Source: Lachnospiraceae bacterium (GTDB lineage Bacteria > Bacillota_A > Clostridia > Lachnospirales > Lachnospiraceae). Taken from it: DNA of 10,839 nucleotides. The DNA lies in assembly GCA_017652545.1 (NCBI GenBank), contig JAGCAV010000348.1, positions 1-10,839 on the forward strand. The letters are read 5' to 3'. Of this stretch, positions 1-6,574 are shown one piece after another. Positions within the stretch are counted from its first letter, which is position 1. Every line of letters starts with the position of its first letter. The position numbers and the translations under genes were made by a program. Under the pieces are notes generated by a model, which did not search any database, had not been told where the DNA came from, and saw nothing but the letters and a program-made list of their open reading frames with translations.

Positions 1-1592
1 GGCCTGACGGAAAATACATCGAGGTTACGGCCATTACCCCGACACCCCTGGGAGAAGGAAAATCCACCGTTTCTCTCGGCCTGATCGAAGGACTCGGCAA
101 GCTGGGCAAGAATGTCGGCGGATGCCTGCGTCAGCCCTCCGGCGGTCCTACCATGAACGTAAAGGGAACGGCTGCAGGCGGCGGAAATGCCCTGCTGATC
201 CCCATGACCGAGTTTTCACTCGGCCTGACCGGCGATATCAACGATATCATGAATGCGCACAACCTCGGCATGGTGGCCCTGAATGCCCGCATGCAGCATG
301 AGCGCAACTATGATGACGAGAAACTGAAAGAGATCGGCATCAAGCGGCTGAATATCGATCCGGACCGGATCGAGTGGAACTTCGTGATGGACTTTTGCTG
401 TCAGGCCCTGCGCAACATGGAGATCGGACTTGGCGGCGGCAGACTTGACGGTTATCCCATGAAGACCCGCACCAATATCGCTGTTTCTTCCGAACTGATG
501 GCAATCCTCGCAGTGGCGAAGGATCTGCCTGACCTGCGCGACCGCATCGGAAAGATCGTCATGGCTTACGATAAGGACGGAAATCCTGTCACAGCCGAAG
601 ATCTGGAAGTGGCCGGCGCTATGACTGCCTGGATGCGGAATACCATCAATCCGACCCTGTGCTACACGGTAGAGCATCAGCCCTGTCTGGTCCATGCCGG
701 TCCGTTCGCGAACATTGCCATCGGCCAGAGCTCCATTATCGGCGACCGCCTGGCACTGAAGCTGTTCGATTACCATGTGACGGAGTCCGGTTTCGCGGCG
801 GATATCGGATTTGAAAAATTCTGGAACGTGAAATGCCGTCTGTCCGGCCTGAAACCGCATGTATCAGTCGTTGTGGCTACCATCCGCGCACTGAAGATGC
901 ACGGCGGCGGACCTGAAGTCCGTCCCGGACGTCCGCTGCCCGCGGAATATGTCGAAGAAAATCTGGAACTTCTGGAGAAGGGCTGTGCCAACCTGTTCCA
1001 TCATGTCAACAACGTGAAAAAGTCCGGTATCAAACCGGTCGTGTGCATCAACCGCTTCGCGACAGATACCGAGGCAGAGATCGCACTGCTCCGCAGACTG
1101 TGCGAAGAGCAGGGTGTCCGCGTCGCGCTGGCCGAACACTGGAGATATGGCGGTGAAGGCGCTGTGGAACTGGCTCAGGCTGTTGTGGATGCCTGTGAGG
1201 AACCGGCAGATGAGATCAGATACCTGTATGACCTGGATACACCTCTTCGCCAGCGTGTGGAACTGATCGCGAAGGAAGTGTACGGCGCGGACGGTGTGGA
1301 CTGGGCGCCGCTTGCCATTGAAAAAGCGGAACGCTTTGAGGCCGACCCGAAATACAGGGATTACTGCACCATGATGGTCAAGACCCACCTGTCTCTGTCC
1401 CACGACCCGAATGTCAAGGGCGTGCCCACAGGCTGGCGCCTGCCCATCAGGGACATCCTGGAATATGGCGGAGCAAAATTCCTCTGCCCGATGGCGGGAA
1501 CCATTTCCATGATGCCGGGTACCGGATCCAATCCGGCTTACCGCAGGGTAGATGTGGATACCGTAACCGGAAAGGTCAGCGGACTGTTCTGA
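1..1592 (+). CDS. fhs: Formate-tetrahydrofolate ligase (5' truncated by window edge)
   Basis: This enzyme joins formate to THF with ATP hydrolysis, giving 10-formyl-THF in the cytoplasmic one-carbon (Wood-Ljungdahl methyl branch and purine) pathway. The frame is open from base 3, so the true start lies outside the window; 529 residues are visible. The ATP-binding P-loop TPLGEGKST is at visible residues 14-22, followed by the folate/ATP segment RQPSGGP and KGTAAGGG. It ends with the usual G-L-F tail. The canonical family has REPSLGP at the first of these motifs, so this is the divergent, slightly longer form (about 590 residues, from memory) that I associate with sulfate reducers; the [15 protein letters not shown] insertion fits that form. 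Roughly 60 N-terminal residues should be missing. It lies just upstream of the folT-folC leader, consistent with a folate locus. No U-tract terminator is visible after its stop. Confidence 0.95.
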   Translation, partial: PDGKYIEVTAITPTPLGEGKSTVSLGLIEGLGKLGKNVGGCLRQPSGGPTMNVKGTAAGGGNALLIPMTEFSLGLTGDINDIMNAHNLGMVALNARMQHERNYDDEKLKEIGIKRLNIDPDRIEWNFVMDFCCQALRNMEIGLGGGRLDGYPMKTRTNIAVSSELMAILAVAKDLPDLRDRIGKIVMAYDKDGNPVTAEDLEVAGAMTAWMRNTINPTLCYTVEHQPCLVHAGPFANIAIGQSSIIGDRLALKLFDYHVTESGFAADIGFEKFWNVKCRLSGLKPHVSVVVATIRALKMHGGGPEVRPGRPLPAEYVEENLELLEKGCANLFHHVNNVKKSGIKPVVCINRFATDTEAEIALLRRLCEEQGVRVALAEHWRYGGEGAVELAQAVVDACEEPADEIRYLYDLDTPLRQRVELIAKEVYGADGVDWAPLAIEKAERFEADPKYRDYCTMMVKTHLSLSHDPNVKGVPTGWRLPIRDILEYGGAKFLCPMAGTISMMPGTGSNPAYRRVDVDTVTGKVSGLF

Positions 1593-1603
1593 TCCGGCGA
1601 GGA

Positions 1604-1617
1604 GTCTGCGCGCAGAC
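1604..1617 (+). repeat. Perfect 14-nt palindrome after fhs
   Basis: GTCTGCG is followed directly by its reverse complement CGCAGAC, 12 bases after the fhs stop. As RNA it could form a short GC hairpin only with a few central bases unpaired. No T-run follows, so it is not a standard intrinsic terminator. It may be a protein-binding site or chance. Confidence 0.35.
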
Positions 1618-1670
1618 CGGCGGTGGCAAACGGTTAACAAAAAGATAAGAATGATTTTTTCTGGAATATC

Positions 1671-1699
1671 TTGAATATCCGTTTGGTATGCGGTAACAT
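1671..1699 (+). promoter_or_regulatory. Candidate sigma-A promoter for the folT-folC leader
   Basis: TTGAAT at 1671-1676 and TAACAT at 1694-1699 are separated by 17 bases, each matching 4 of 6 consensus positions. Transcription would start near 1706, so the RNA would begin almost exactly at the 12-bp hairpin at 1707 and then run into the riboswitch. The match is moderate and the region is AT-rich, so this is a candidate only; read-through from fhs is an alternative. Confidence 0.35.
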
Positions 1700-1706
1700 G
1701 AAGCCA

Positions 1707-1738
1707 CGATGCAGGGCATTTTCCGGTGCCCTGCATCG
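1707..1738 (+). other. Perfect 12-bp hairpin upstream of the riboswitch
   Basis: CGATGCAGGGCA (1707-1718) and TGCCCTGCATCG (1727-1738) are exact reverse complements around an 8-nt loop. The flanks have no T-run on either strand, so it is not an ordinary intrinsic terminator. It ends 10 bases before riboswitch stem P1. If the candidate promoter is right, it forms the 5' end of the folT message and could protect it from decay. It may instead mark the 3' end of the fhs transcript after processing. Confidence 0.6.
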
Positions 1739-1748
1739 GTCAGAATAA

Positions 1749-1869
1749 TAGCGAAGTAGGAAATTGCGCGTTAAGTTGTCAGTGGCTGGGGAGTCGCCCT
1801 GAACCGAAAAGCCTGAGAATTTGTGCAACAGGATCAAGGCTTGCGATGCTTTTTCCGCACCCGTTGCTA
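1749..1869 (+). ncRNA. Tetrahydrofolate (THF) riboswitch
   Basis: This has the architecture of the THF aptamer class known upstream of folT in Firmicutes. P1 pairs TAGCGA (1749-1754) with TTGCTA (1864-1869). AGTAG follows P1 directly, as in the known class. P2 pairs GGAAATTGC (1759-1767) with GCTTTTTCC (1848-1856) across a two-base mismatch. The hallmark GCGTTAAG is at 1768-1775. P3 pairs CAG/GGC (1780-1786, one bulge) with GCC/CTG (1796-1801), enclosing the typical TGGGGAGT loop. CGAA then leads to P4, AAGCCT (1809-1814) with AGGCTT (1837-1842), and GCG follows. The 3' purine-binding strand CCGCACCCG (1855-1863) precedes P1'. P4 has a larger loop than usual. It would sense reduced folates and control folT and folC. 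Confidence 0.88.
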
Positions 1870-1897
1870 CCCCCTTATGAGGCCTCTCATAAAGTGG

Positions 1898-1926
1898 AGC
1901 TAAGTATTATTACTGGCTGTTTTTTT
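1898..1926 (+). terminator. Riboswitch-linked intrinsic terminator
   Basis: AGCTAAGTA (1898-1906) pairs with TACTGGCT (1911-1918) with one bulged A and a TTAT loop, followed by seven T residues at 1920-1926. It lies between the aptamer and the folT start codon, so it is the likely expression platform, stopping transcription when THF is bound. A short hairpin, TTATGAG/CTCATAA (1875-1892), separates aptamer and terminator. I see no strong antiterminator; AATAATA at 1744-1750 could pair with TATTATT at 1905-1911, but that is only seven A-U pairs. Confidence 0.7.
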
Positions 1927-1966
1927 GGTCGTTGCTTATGGTTTCACTTTTTGCGGAGGTATTATT

Positions 1967-2536
1967 ATGCTTAAAAACAGGCCTAAGACCGTGTGGAACA
2001 CACGGACGATCGTTGTGCTCGGCCTTATGATGGCAGTGACGATCGTGCTGACAAGATATCTTGCCATCAATGTAGGCGGCTGGTTCCGGCTGTCTCTGGG
2101 CAGCGTGAGCACGATCCTGACCGGTATGTGGTTTGGTCCGGTCGCCGGCTTCATTGCCGGTGCAGCGGCTGATGTGATCGGCCTGATGCTCGCTCCAAGC
2201 GGCGGATGGCTGCCGCTGATCACGCTTTCCGCGGCCATGTGGGGTGTGATCCCGGCATTGATGACCGGTCTGATCAGGGGGAGCCGCGCGCGCAGAAACG
2301 CGATGATCTGCGCGGCAGTGGTCATCACTTCCGTCATCTGCCAGCTCGGACTGACGACGATCGCGCTGGTCACGCTTTACGGAAAGGGTATCATTCCCTC
2401 AAGGATCTTTCAGTTCGCATGCTCCACACCCGTGTACTGCCTGCTGGTGTGCATCCTCTATCAGAGCCCTGTGACAGACATTGTGCATCAGGGAGACAGG
2501 GGAGGGTTCGATAAGACAGTGGGGACGATTCTTTGA
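1967..2536 (+). CDS. folT: Folate ECF transporter S component FolT
   Basis: This small integral membrane protein (189 residues) is the substrate-binding subunit that captures folate for an energy-coupling-factor transporter. It works with a shared EcfA-EcfA'-EcfT module that is not in this window. About five to six hydrophobic helices are visible (roughly residues 13-35, 45-68, 70-78, 82-104, 111-138 and 148-166). The family-typical stretch runs from WFRLSLG through the FGPVAGFIAGAAADVIG segment at residues 39-72. The ATG at 1967 is chosen because GGAGG at 1954-1958 lies 8 bases upstream; an in-frame start at 1925 lies inside the terminator U-tract and lacks a ribosome site. The THF riboswitch directly upstream strongly supports folate specificity over other S components. 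Confidence 0.9.
   Translation: MLKNRPKTVWNTRTIVVLGLMMAVTIVLTRYLAINVGGWFRLSLGSVSTILTGMWFGPVAGFIAGAAADVIGLMLAPSGGWLPLITLSAAMWGVIPALMTGLIRGSRARRNAMICAAVVITSVICQLGLTTIALVTLYGKGIIPSRIFQFACSTPVYCLLVCILYQSPVTDIVHQGDRGGFDKTVGTIL
2520..2524 (+). promoter_or_regulatory. Ribosome binding site deciding the folC TTG start
   Basis: GGGGA lies inside the last codons of folT, 8 bases before TTG at 2533 but 17 bases before the first ATG at 2542. This spacing favours the TTG, whose last two bases form part of the folT stop TGA, so the two genes appear translationally coupled. Confidence 0.5.
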
Positions 2537-3834
2537 GACATATGACATACGATGAAGCCAGGAACTGGCTGGAAGGTATCTCGAAAAAAGGCGGAAGTCT
2601 CGGCCTGGAGCGGATGTACGATCTGGTCCGTGAACTGGGAGATCCGCAGAAGCAGCTGAAGTTCATCCACATTGCGGGTACCAATGGAAAAGGCTCGGTG
2701 ATGACATATCTGGAACACACCCTGAATCTCGCCGGATACAGGGTGGGGAGATATCTGTCACCGGCCCTTTTTTGCTACGAAGAGAGGATCCGTGTAAAGG
2801 AACAGTATATTGCGAAAGACCAGGTCGCGGAGCTTTCGGATGTCCTGAGAGCCGCATGTGAACGCCTGGAAGCAGCCGGAAAGGAGATCCCCACGATCTT
2901 TGAAGTGGAGACTGCCATGGCTTTCCTGCACTTTCAAAGAAGCGGCTGTGAGATCGTTCTGCTTGAATGCGGTATGGGCGGGGAAACGGATGCCACCAAT
3001 GTCGTGGAAAATACCATCCTGGAGGTTTTCTCCTCCATCAGCCTGGACCATGCGGAATACCTGGGAGATACCGTTGAGAAGATCGCGCAGGTCAAGGCAG
3101 GGATCCTGAAGGCGGGATCCGCGGCCGTCTCGGACCGGCAGAGCGCAGGTGTCAGGCAGGTGCTGTGCCGGAAAGCCCGGGAAAGAAATGTACCGATCCG
3201 CTTTGTGGATGAACAGCAGATCACAGTCTTGAATAGGTCGCTGGCAGAGCAGTCCTTCCGTTATAAGAACCATGAAAACATGAAGATCTGCATGGCCGGG
3301 ACATGGCAGGTCCGGAATGCCTGCCTGGCGCTTGAGGCTGTGGACGAACTCAGGGACCTTGGATATGATCTTTCAGAAAGCATCGTGCGGAAAGGTTTTG
3401 CCGGTGCCAGACTGGAGGGCCGGTTCGAAGCGGTCCGGCAGAAACCGACGGTCATCATGGACGGAGCCCATAATCCGGAGGCAGCCCTGCGTCTTCGGGA
3501 GACGCTGGAGGCGTATTTCCCCGGAAAACGGCTGATCTACATCATGGGTGTTTTTGCCGATAAAGATTATTCGGAGGAGATCGCCCTGACGGCGCCGCTT
3601 GCGAAGCGGATCTATACGGTACAGACAAAGGATAATCCCAGGGCGCTCGATGCGGCTGTCCTGGCTGAAGCGGTCCGCAGGGTCAACCCCGATGTGGTCT
3701 GTGCCGGAAGCGTACCGACTGCGCTGGAACAGGCGCTTGCAGAGGCGGGGGATGAGGATGTGATCATTCTGTTCGGCTCCATATCATGGCTGCATGAGGC
3801 GAGGGAGTACCTTGGCGGGGAAGACCTGGAATGA
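2533..3834 (+). CDS. folC: Folylpolyglutamate synthase / dihydrofolate synthase FolC
   Basis: This Mur-ligase-family cytoplasmic enzyme adds glutamates to folates by ATP-driven ligation, which retains them in the cell and suits folate enzymes; many bacterial FolC also make dihydrofolate. It is 433 residues, normal for the family. The P-loop GTNGKGS is at 49-55, ECGMGGETDATNV at 145-157, and SLDHAEYLG with KAGILK at 170-193, where Lys188 is the expected carbamylated lysine. LEGRFE is at 294-299 and DGAHNPEA at 310-317 starts the C-terminal domain. The SPHL motif common elsewhere reads SPAL at 76-79, a variant I associate with clostridial proteins. It overlaps the folT stop and shares the riboswitch leader, so import and trapping of folate are controlled together. 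Dihydrofolate synthase activity cannot be decided from sequence; an importer next door fits a salvage role. Confidence 0.93.
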   Translation: MRHMTYDEARNWLEGISKKGGSLGLERMYDLVRELGDPQKQLKFIHIAGTNGKGSVMTYLEHTLNLAGYRVGRYLSPALFCYEERIRVKEQYIAKDQVAELSDVLRAACERLEAAGKEIPTIFEVETAMAFLHFQRSGCEIVLLECGMGGETDATNVVENTILEVFSSISLDHAEYLGDTVEKIAQVKAGILKAGSAAVSDRQSAGVRQVLCRKARERNVPIRFVDEQQITVLNRSLAEQSFRYKNHENMKICMAGTWQVRNACLALEAVDELRDLGYDLSESIVRKGFAGARLEGRFEAVRQKPTVIMDGAHNPEAALRLRETLEAYFPGKRLIYIMGVFADKDYSEEIALTAPLAKRIYTVQTKDNPRALDAAVLAEAVRRVNPDVVCAGSVPTALEQALAEAGDEDVIILFGSISWLHEAREYLGGEDLE

Positions 3835-3924
3835 GAGTGGAGTTTGGAGTGTTGGGAGTGGAGCTTCATGAAAGTGAAGCATCATGAGTAAAGTCTGGAG
3901 TGTTGAGAGTGGAGTTTCATGAGA
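3831..3924 (+). repeat. Degenerate tandem repeat, about 51-nt unit
   Basis: The 29 bases at 3845-3873 recur at 3896-3924 with 26 identities, a 51-nt offset. The match weakens but continues upstream (ATGAG at 3831 and 3883). The stretch is purine-rich with few C residues. Within unit one, GCTTCA (3863-3868) and TGAAGC (3875-3880) form a 6-bp hairpin. The array fills almost the whole gap between folC and the next gene and supplies that gene's only Shine-Dalgarno-like GGAG (3911-3914). Confidence 0.6.
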
Positions 3925-3926
3925 AA

Positions 3927-5309
3927 ATGAATACAGATTATGATGTGCTGATCATCGGAGCGGGTCCGGGCGGGATCTTCTCCGCGTTTGAACTGGCTAA
4001 ATGTGCCCCGGATCTGAAGGTCGGTGTTTTTGAGGCGGGCAATCCGCTGACCAGACGTCACTGTCCCATTGACGGAGACAGGGTAAAGACATGCATTAAA
4101 TGCAGGACCTGCGCCATTATGAACGGCTTCGGCGGCGCCGGCGCTTTCTCGGACGGCAAGTATAATATTACCAATGATTTCGGCGGGACGCTCTATGAAT
4201 ACATTGGGAAGGGCAAAGCACTTGAACTGATGAGGTATGTGGATGAGATCAATCTGTCCCATGGCGGAGAGGGGACAAGAATGTTCTCCACTGCCGGCAC
4301 CAGGTTCAAAAAGCTGTGCATGCAGAACAAGCTGAAGCTTCTTGACGCATCTGTGCGCCATCTGGGAACGGATATCAATTATATCGTCCTCGGACAGCTT
4401 TATGATGTGCTGAAGGACAGGGTTGATTTCTTCTTCAATACACCGGTGGAGCGGATCGAGAAACAAAGCGGCGGATACAGACTGATCTATGGGCAGAACG
4501 AAAGCCTCACCTGCCGGAACTGTGTTGTCTCTGTCGGCCGCAGCGGCAGCAAGTGGATGGAAACCGTCTGCAGGGAACTGGACATTCCCACCCGGTCCAA
4601 CCGGGTCGACATAGGAGTGCGTGTTGAACTGCCGGCAGTCATCTTTTCCGACCTGACGGATGAGCTCTATGAGAGCAAGATCGTGTACCGGACATCCCAG
4701 TATGAAGACAACGTGCGCACGTTCTGTATGAATCCGAACGGGATCGTGGTCAATGAGAATACGAACGGGATCGTGACGGTAAACGGACACAGCTTTGAAG
4801 ATGCCAGTAAAAAGACGGAAAATACCAATTTCGCATTGCTGGTGGCGAAGCATTTCTCCGAACCTTTCAAGGACTCAAATGCCTATGGAGAGAGTATCGC
4901 GAGACTGTCCAATATGCTGGGGGGCGGTGTGATCGTCCAGCGTTTCGGCGATCTTGTCAGAGGCAGGAGAAGCAACAGGAGCAGAATCGAGGAAGGCCTT
5001 GTGACGCCGACACTGGCAGCTACGCCGGGAGACCTGAGCCTTGTGCTGCCCAAGCGGATTCTGGACGGCATCATGGAAATGATCTATGCGCTGGATAAGA
5101 TCGCACCGGGAACAGCGAATGATGACACACTGCTGTACGGCGTTGAAGTGAAATTCTACAATATGGAAGTCCAGCTGGATGAGAACCTGGAGACCTGTCA
5201 TCAGGGGCTGTATATGATAGGAGACGGAAGCGGTGTGACACATTCACTGTCACACGCTTCCGCCAGCGGGGTATATGTTGCCAGGAGGATCGCGCAGCAG
5301 TCCGCCTGA
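3927..5309 (+). CDS. FAD-dependent dehydrogenase, COG2509-like, function unknown
   Basis: The protein has 460 residues. The N-terminal Rossmann motif DVLIIGAGPGGIFSA (6-20) binds the FAD ADP moiety, a Glu follows at 36 (VFEAG), and GDGSGVTHSLSHASASG (432-448) is the usual C-terminal flavin-contacting segment. CIKCRTC (Cys56, Cys59, Cys62) precedes the conserved GFGGAGAFSDGKYN. That region matches the uncharacterised FAD-dependent dehydrogenase family COG2509; no substrate is known to me. There is no signal peptide or membrane segment, so it is probably cytoplasmic. I chose ATG 3927 because homology to the family begins right after it; GTG codons upstream lie inside the repeat. GGAG 12 bases upstream is a distant ribosome site. 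The 92-nt gap after folC has no terminator, so co-transcription with folT-folC is possible. Confidence 0.85.
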   Translation: MNTDYDVLIIGAGPGGIFSAFELAKCAPDLKVGVFEAGNPLTRRHCPIDGDRVKTCIKCRTCAIMNGFGGAGAFSDGKYNITNDFGGTLYEYIGKGKALELMRYVDEINLSHGGEGTRMFSTAGTRFKKLCMQNKLKLLDASVRHLGTDINYIVLGQLYDVLKDRVDFFFNTPVERIEKQSGGYRLIYGQNESLTCRNCVVSVGRSGSKWMETVCRELDIPTRSNRVDIGVRVELPAVIFSDLTDELYESKIVYRTSQYEDNVRTFCMNPNGIVVNENTNGIVTVNGHSFEDASKKTENTNFALLVAKHFSEPFKDSNAYGESIARLSNMLGGGVIVQRFGDLVRGRRSNRSRIEEGLVTPTLAATPGDLSLVLPKRILDGIMEMIYALDKIAPGTANDDTLLYGVEVKFYNMEVQLDENLETCHQGLYMIGDGSGVTHSLSHASASGVYVARRIAQQSA

Positions 5310-5322
5310 TCATCACCCGGTT

Positions 5323-6339
5323 CTATGACAGGCGGCCTGCCTGTTCCCTGTAAAAGGAGAAGATCTCCTGATAAAAGCGGTCCACCATTTCGTCGGTGCC
5401 GTTCATGATCTCGTGTTTGGCACCGTCAAAGCGGACAATGCGTACATTCCCTGATTTTTCCGCGAATTCTTCGTGGGCTTTGATGTCGACCAGATCGTCA
5501 TGCTCAGCCTGCAGGATCAGTACGGGAATGTCGATCTTTCCGGCATTTTCGAGGATCTTCTCTCCTGTCCGCACGCCGGATCCGATCCAGGAGAACGTGG
5601 CGCCGCCCATCTGGTACTGCGGGTGGGTGCGCCGCTGTTCAAGGACATAGGCAAACCGGGCAGGGGAGAGGGAGCAGCTTGTCTCATAGGCTTCGTTGGG
5701 GTCAAAGCCGCCCTGTCCGGGAGCCGGTTTTTTGCCCATGCGCAGGAGGCTGGCGGCGGATGTCAGCAGCCGGACCTGCCAGGACTTCAGGTTTCCCGTG
5801 AACATGCGGTGCATGGGAGAAGAAAGCACGGCGGCATCAAAGTATTCCGGATACTCTTCCAGAAAATAGGTGCCTACAGCGCCGCCCATGGAGTGGGCGA
5901 AAAGAAACAGAGGATGCTGCTCAAGCTGAGCAGCTGTTTTTTTCATCCCCACAGTGGGAAGAACTTTCTTGTCCATGAACCATTTCAGGTCTTCGATATA
6001 CTGATCGAAGGATTTCACATAAATGAATCCATCATGCTTTGTTTCACGCTGGGAATCACCGTGACCGCGCTGTTCATAGAAAAAGACATTGTATCCGGCG
6101 TGGTAGAAGGTGTAGAGCAGTTCCCTGTATTTGCCGATGAATTCACAGAAGCCGTGAACAACAACAATGGTGCCGGCTGCGTCCGGATTCATGGCATAAT
6201 AATAGCGCAGGAGCTTTCCGTCGAAGCTGGTGATCCTTCCGCGGTGCAGCGTCTGCGCGCACCACGGCTCCACTTCGGTGTGAATGCGATGCGTGAAGTC
6301 TGCTTCATGTATGATAGACGGGTTTTTGATTTCTTCCAT
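5323..6339 (-). CDS. Alpha/beta hydrolase, lysophospholipase / monoacylglycerol lipase-like
   Basis: This 338-residue protein belongs to the serine hydrolase group often called PldB-like or Hydrolase_4. The oxyanion-hole motif VVHGFCEF is at 60-67, and YEQRGHGDS at 88-96 is diagnostic of this subgroup. The nucleophile elbow is AHSMGGA with Ser150. The likely acid is Asp281 in AEHDDLVD, and the catalytic His is His309 in AKHEIMN. The helical cap lies between about 175 and 255. No signal peptide is seen, so it acts inside the cell, probably on lysophospholipids, monoglycerides or another small ester; the substrate cannot be fixed from sequence. The start is supported by AAGGG about 7 bases upstream on the minus strand. 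It is transcribed alone from the promoter at 6400-6428. Confidence 0.88.
   Translation of the reverse strand: MEEIKNPSIIHEADFTHRIHTEVEPWCAQTLHRGRITSFDGKLLRYYYAMNPDAAGTIVVVHGFCEFIGKYRELLYTFYHAGYNVFFYEQRGHGDSQRETKHDGFIYVKSFDQYIEDLKWFMDKKVLPTVGMKKTAAQLEQHPLFLFAHSMGGAVGTYFLEEYPEYFDAAVLSSPMHRMFTGNLKSWQVRLLTSAASLLRMGKKPAPGQGGFDPNEAYETSCSLSPARFAYVLEQRRTHPQYQMGGATFSWIGSGVRTGEKILENAGKIDIPVLILQAEHDDLVDIKAHEEFAEKSGNVRIVRFDGAKHEIMNGTDEMVDRFYQEIFSFYREQAGRLS
5328..5344. other. Short hairpin at the convergent gene junction
   Basis: ACAGGC (5328-5333) pairs with GCCTGT (5339-5344) around GGCCT. It overlaps the last codons and stop of the minus-strand hydrolase, where the convergent genes are separated by only 13 bases. 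There is no T-run on either strand, so termination here is uncertain. Confidence 0.25.
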
Positions 6340-6399
6340 TTTCAGCCCTTTCTGCCTGTACTGATCTTGCTTTTTTATTTCTTCTCTTTCAGTTTCCGC

Positions 6400-6428
6400 A
6401 TTATATCACAGATCCTGCCGGTTTACCA
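6400..6428 (-). promoter_or_regulatory. Sigma-A promoter of the hydrolase gene
   Basis: On the minus strand a perfect TATAAT lies at 6400-6405. The hexamer 17 bases further upstream is TGGTAA (6423-6428), a weak -35. The start would be near 6393, giving a leader of about 54 bases. The weak -35 suggests modest or activator-assisted expression. Confidence 0.55.
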
Positions 6429-6450
6429 TATGCATCAAAGAGCATATATG
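6427..6450. other. Inverted repeat in the divergent intergenic region
   Basis: ATATGC (6428-6433) and GCATAT (6442-6447) face each other across eight bases, with further partial symmetry outside. It touches the -35 of the hydrolase promoter and lies about 45 bases upstream of the phosphomutase -35, a plausible operator position. No regulator is identified. Confidence 0.3.
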
Positions 6451-6492
6451 TGGCTTCATTTGTATTTCATTAGGCTAATTGCATAAAACATA

Positions 6493-6521
6493 TTGCCAAT
6501 CTGTTCCGAAAAGCGTACAAT
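6493..6521 (+). promoter_or_regulatory. Sigma-A promoter of the phosphomutase gene
   Basis: TTGCCA (6493-6498) and TACAAT (6516-6521) are separated by exactly 17 bases; each differs little from consensus. Transcription should begin near 6528, giving a leader of about 47 bases. Confidence 0.65.
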
Positions 6522-6560
6522 ATGATGAAATGGTGCAGCTTGATGGTGCAGTTAAAAATG

Positions 6561-6567
6561 GGAGGGG
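6561..6567 (+). promoter_or_regulatory. Strong ribosome binding site of the phosphomutase
   Basis: GGAGGGG lies 7 bases before ATG 6575. The in-frame ATG at 6479 is rejected as the start because it falls upstream of the predicted promoter and has no ribosome site. Confidence 0.75.
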
Positions 6568-6574
6568 TGCAAAT

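Noticed and set aside
864..1736. Long minus-strand open frame (290 codons) opposite fhs
   Set aside because: It is antisense to an unmistakable fhs, resembles no family I know, and extends into the hairpin region; such frames are common opposite GC-rich codons.
1726..1974. Plus-strand open frame of 82 codons over the leader
   Set aside because: It lies on top of the THF riboswitch and terminator, whose structure explains the sequence better than a peptide does.
3882..4853. Minus-strand open frame of 323 codons opposite the FAD-dehydrogenase
   Set aside because: The plus strand shows clear FAD motifs at both ends; the antisense frame has no recognisable motif and includes the translated repeat.
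5473..6486. Plus-strand open frame of 337 codons across the hydrolase and its promoter
   Set aside because: The minus strand carries a complete catalytic triad and a well-placed ribosome site; the plus frame runs through the divergent promoter region and has no known domain.
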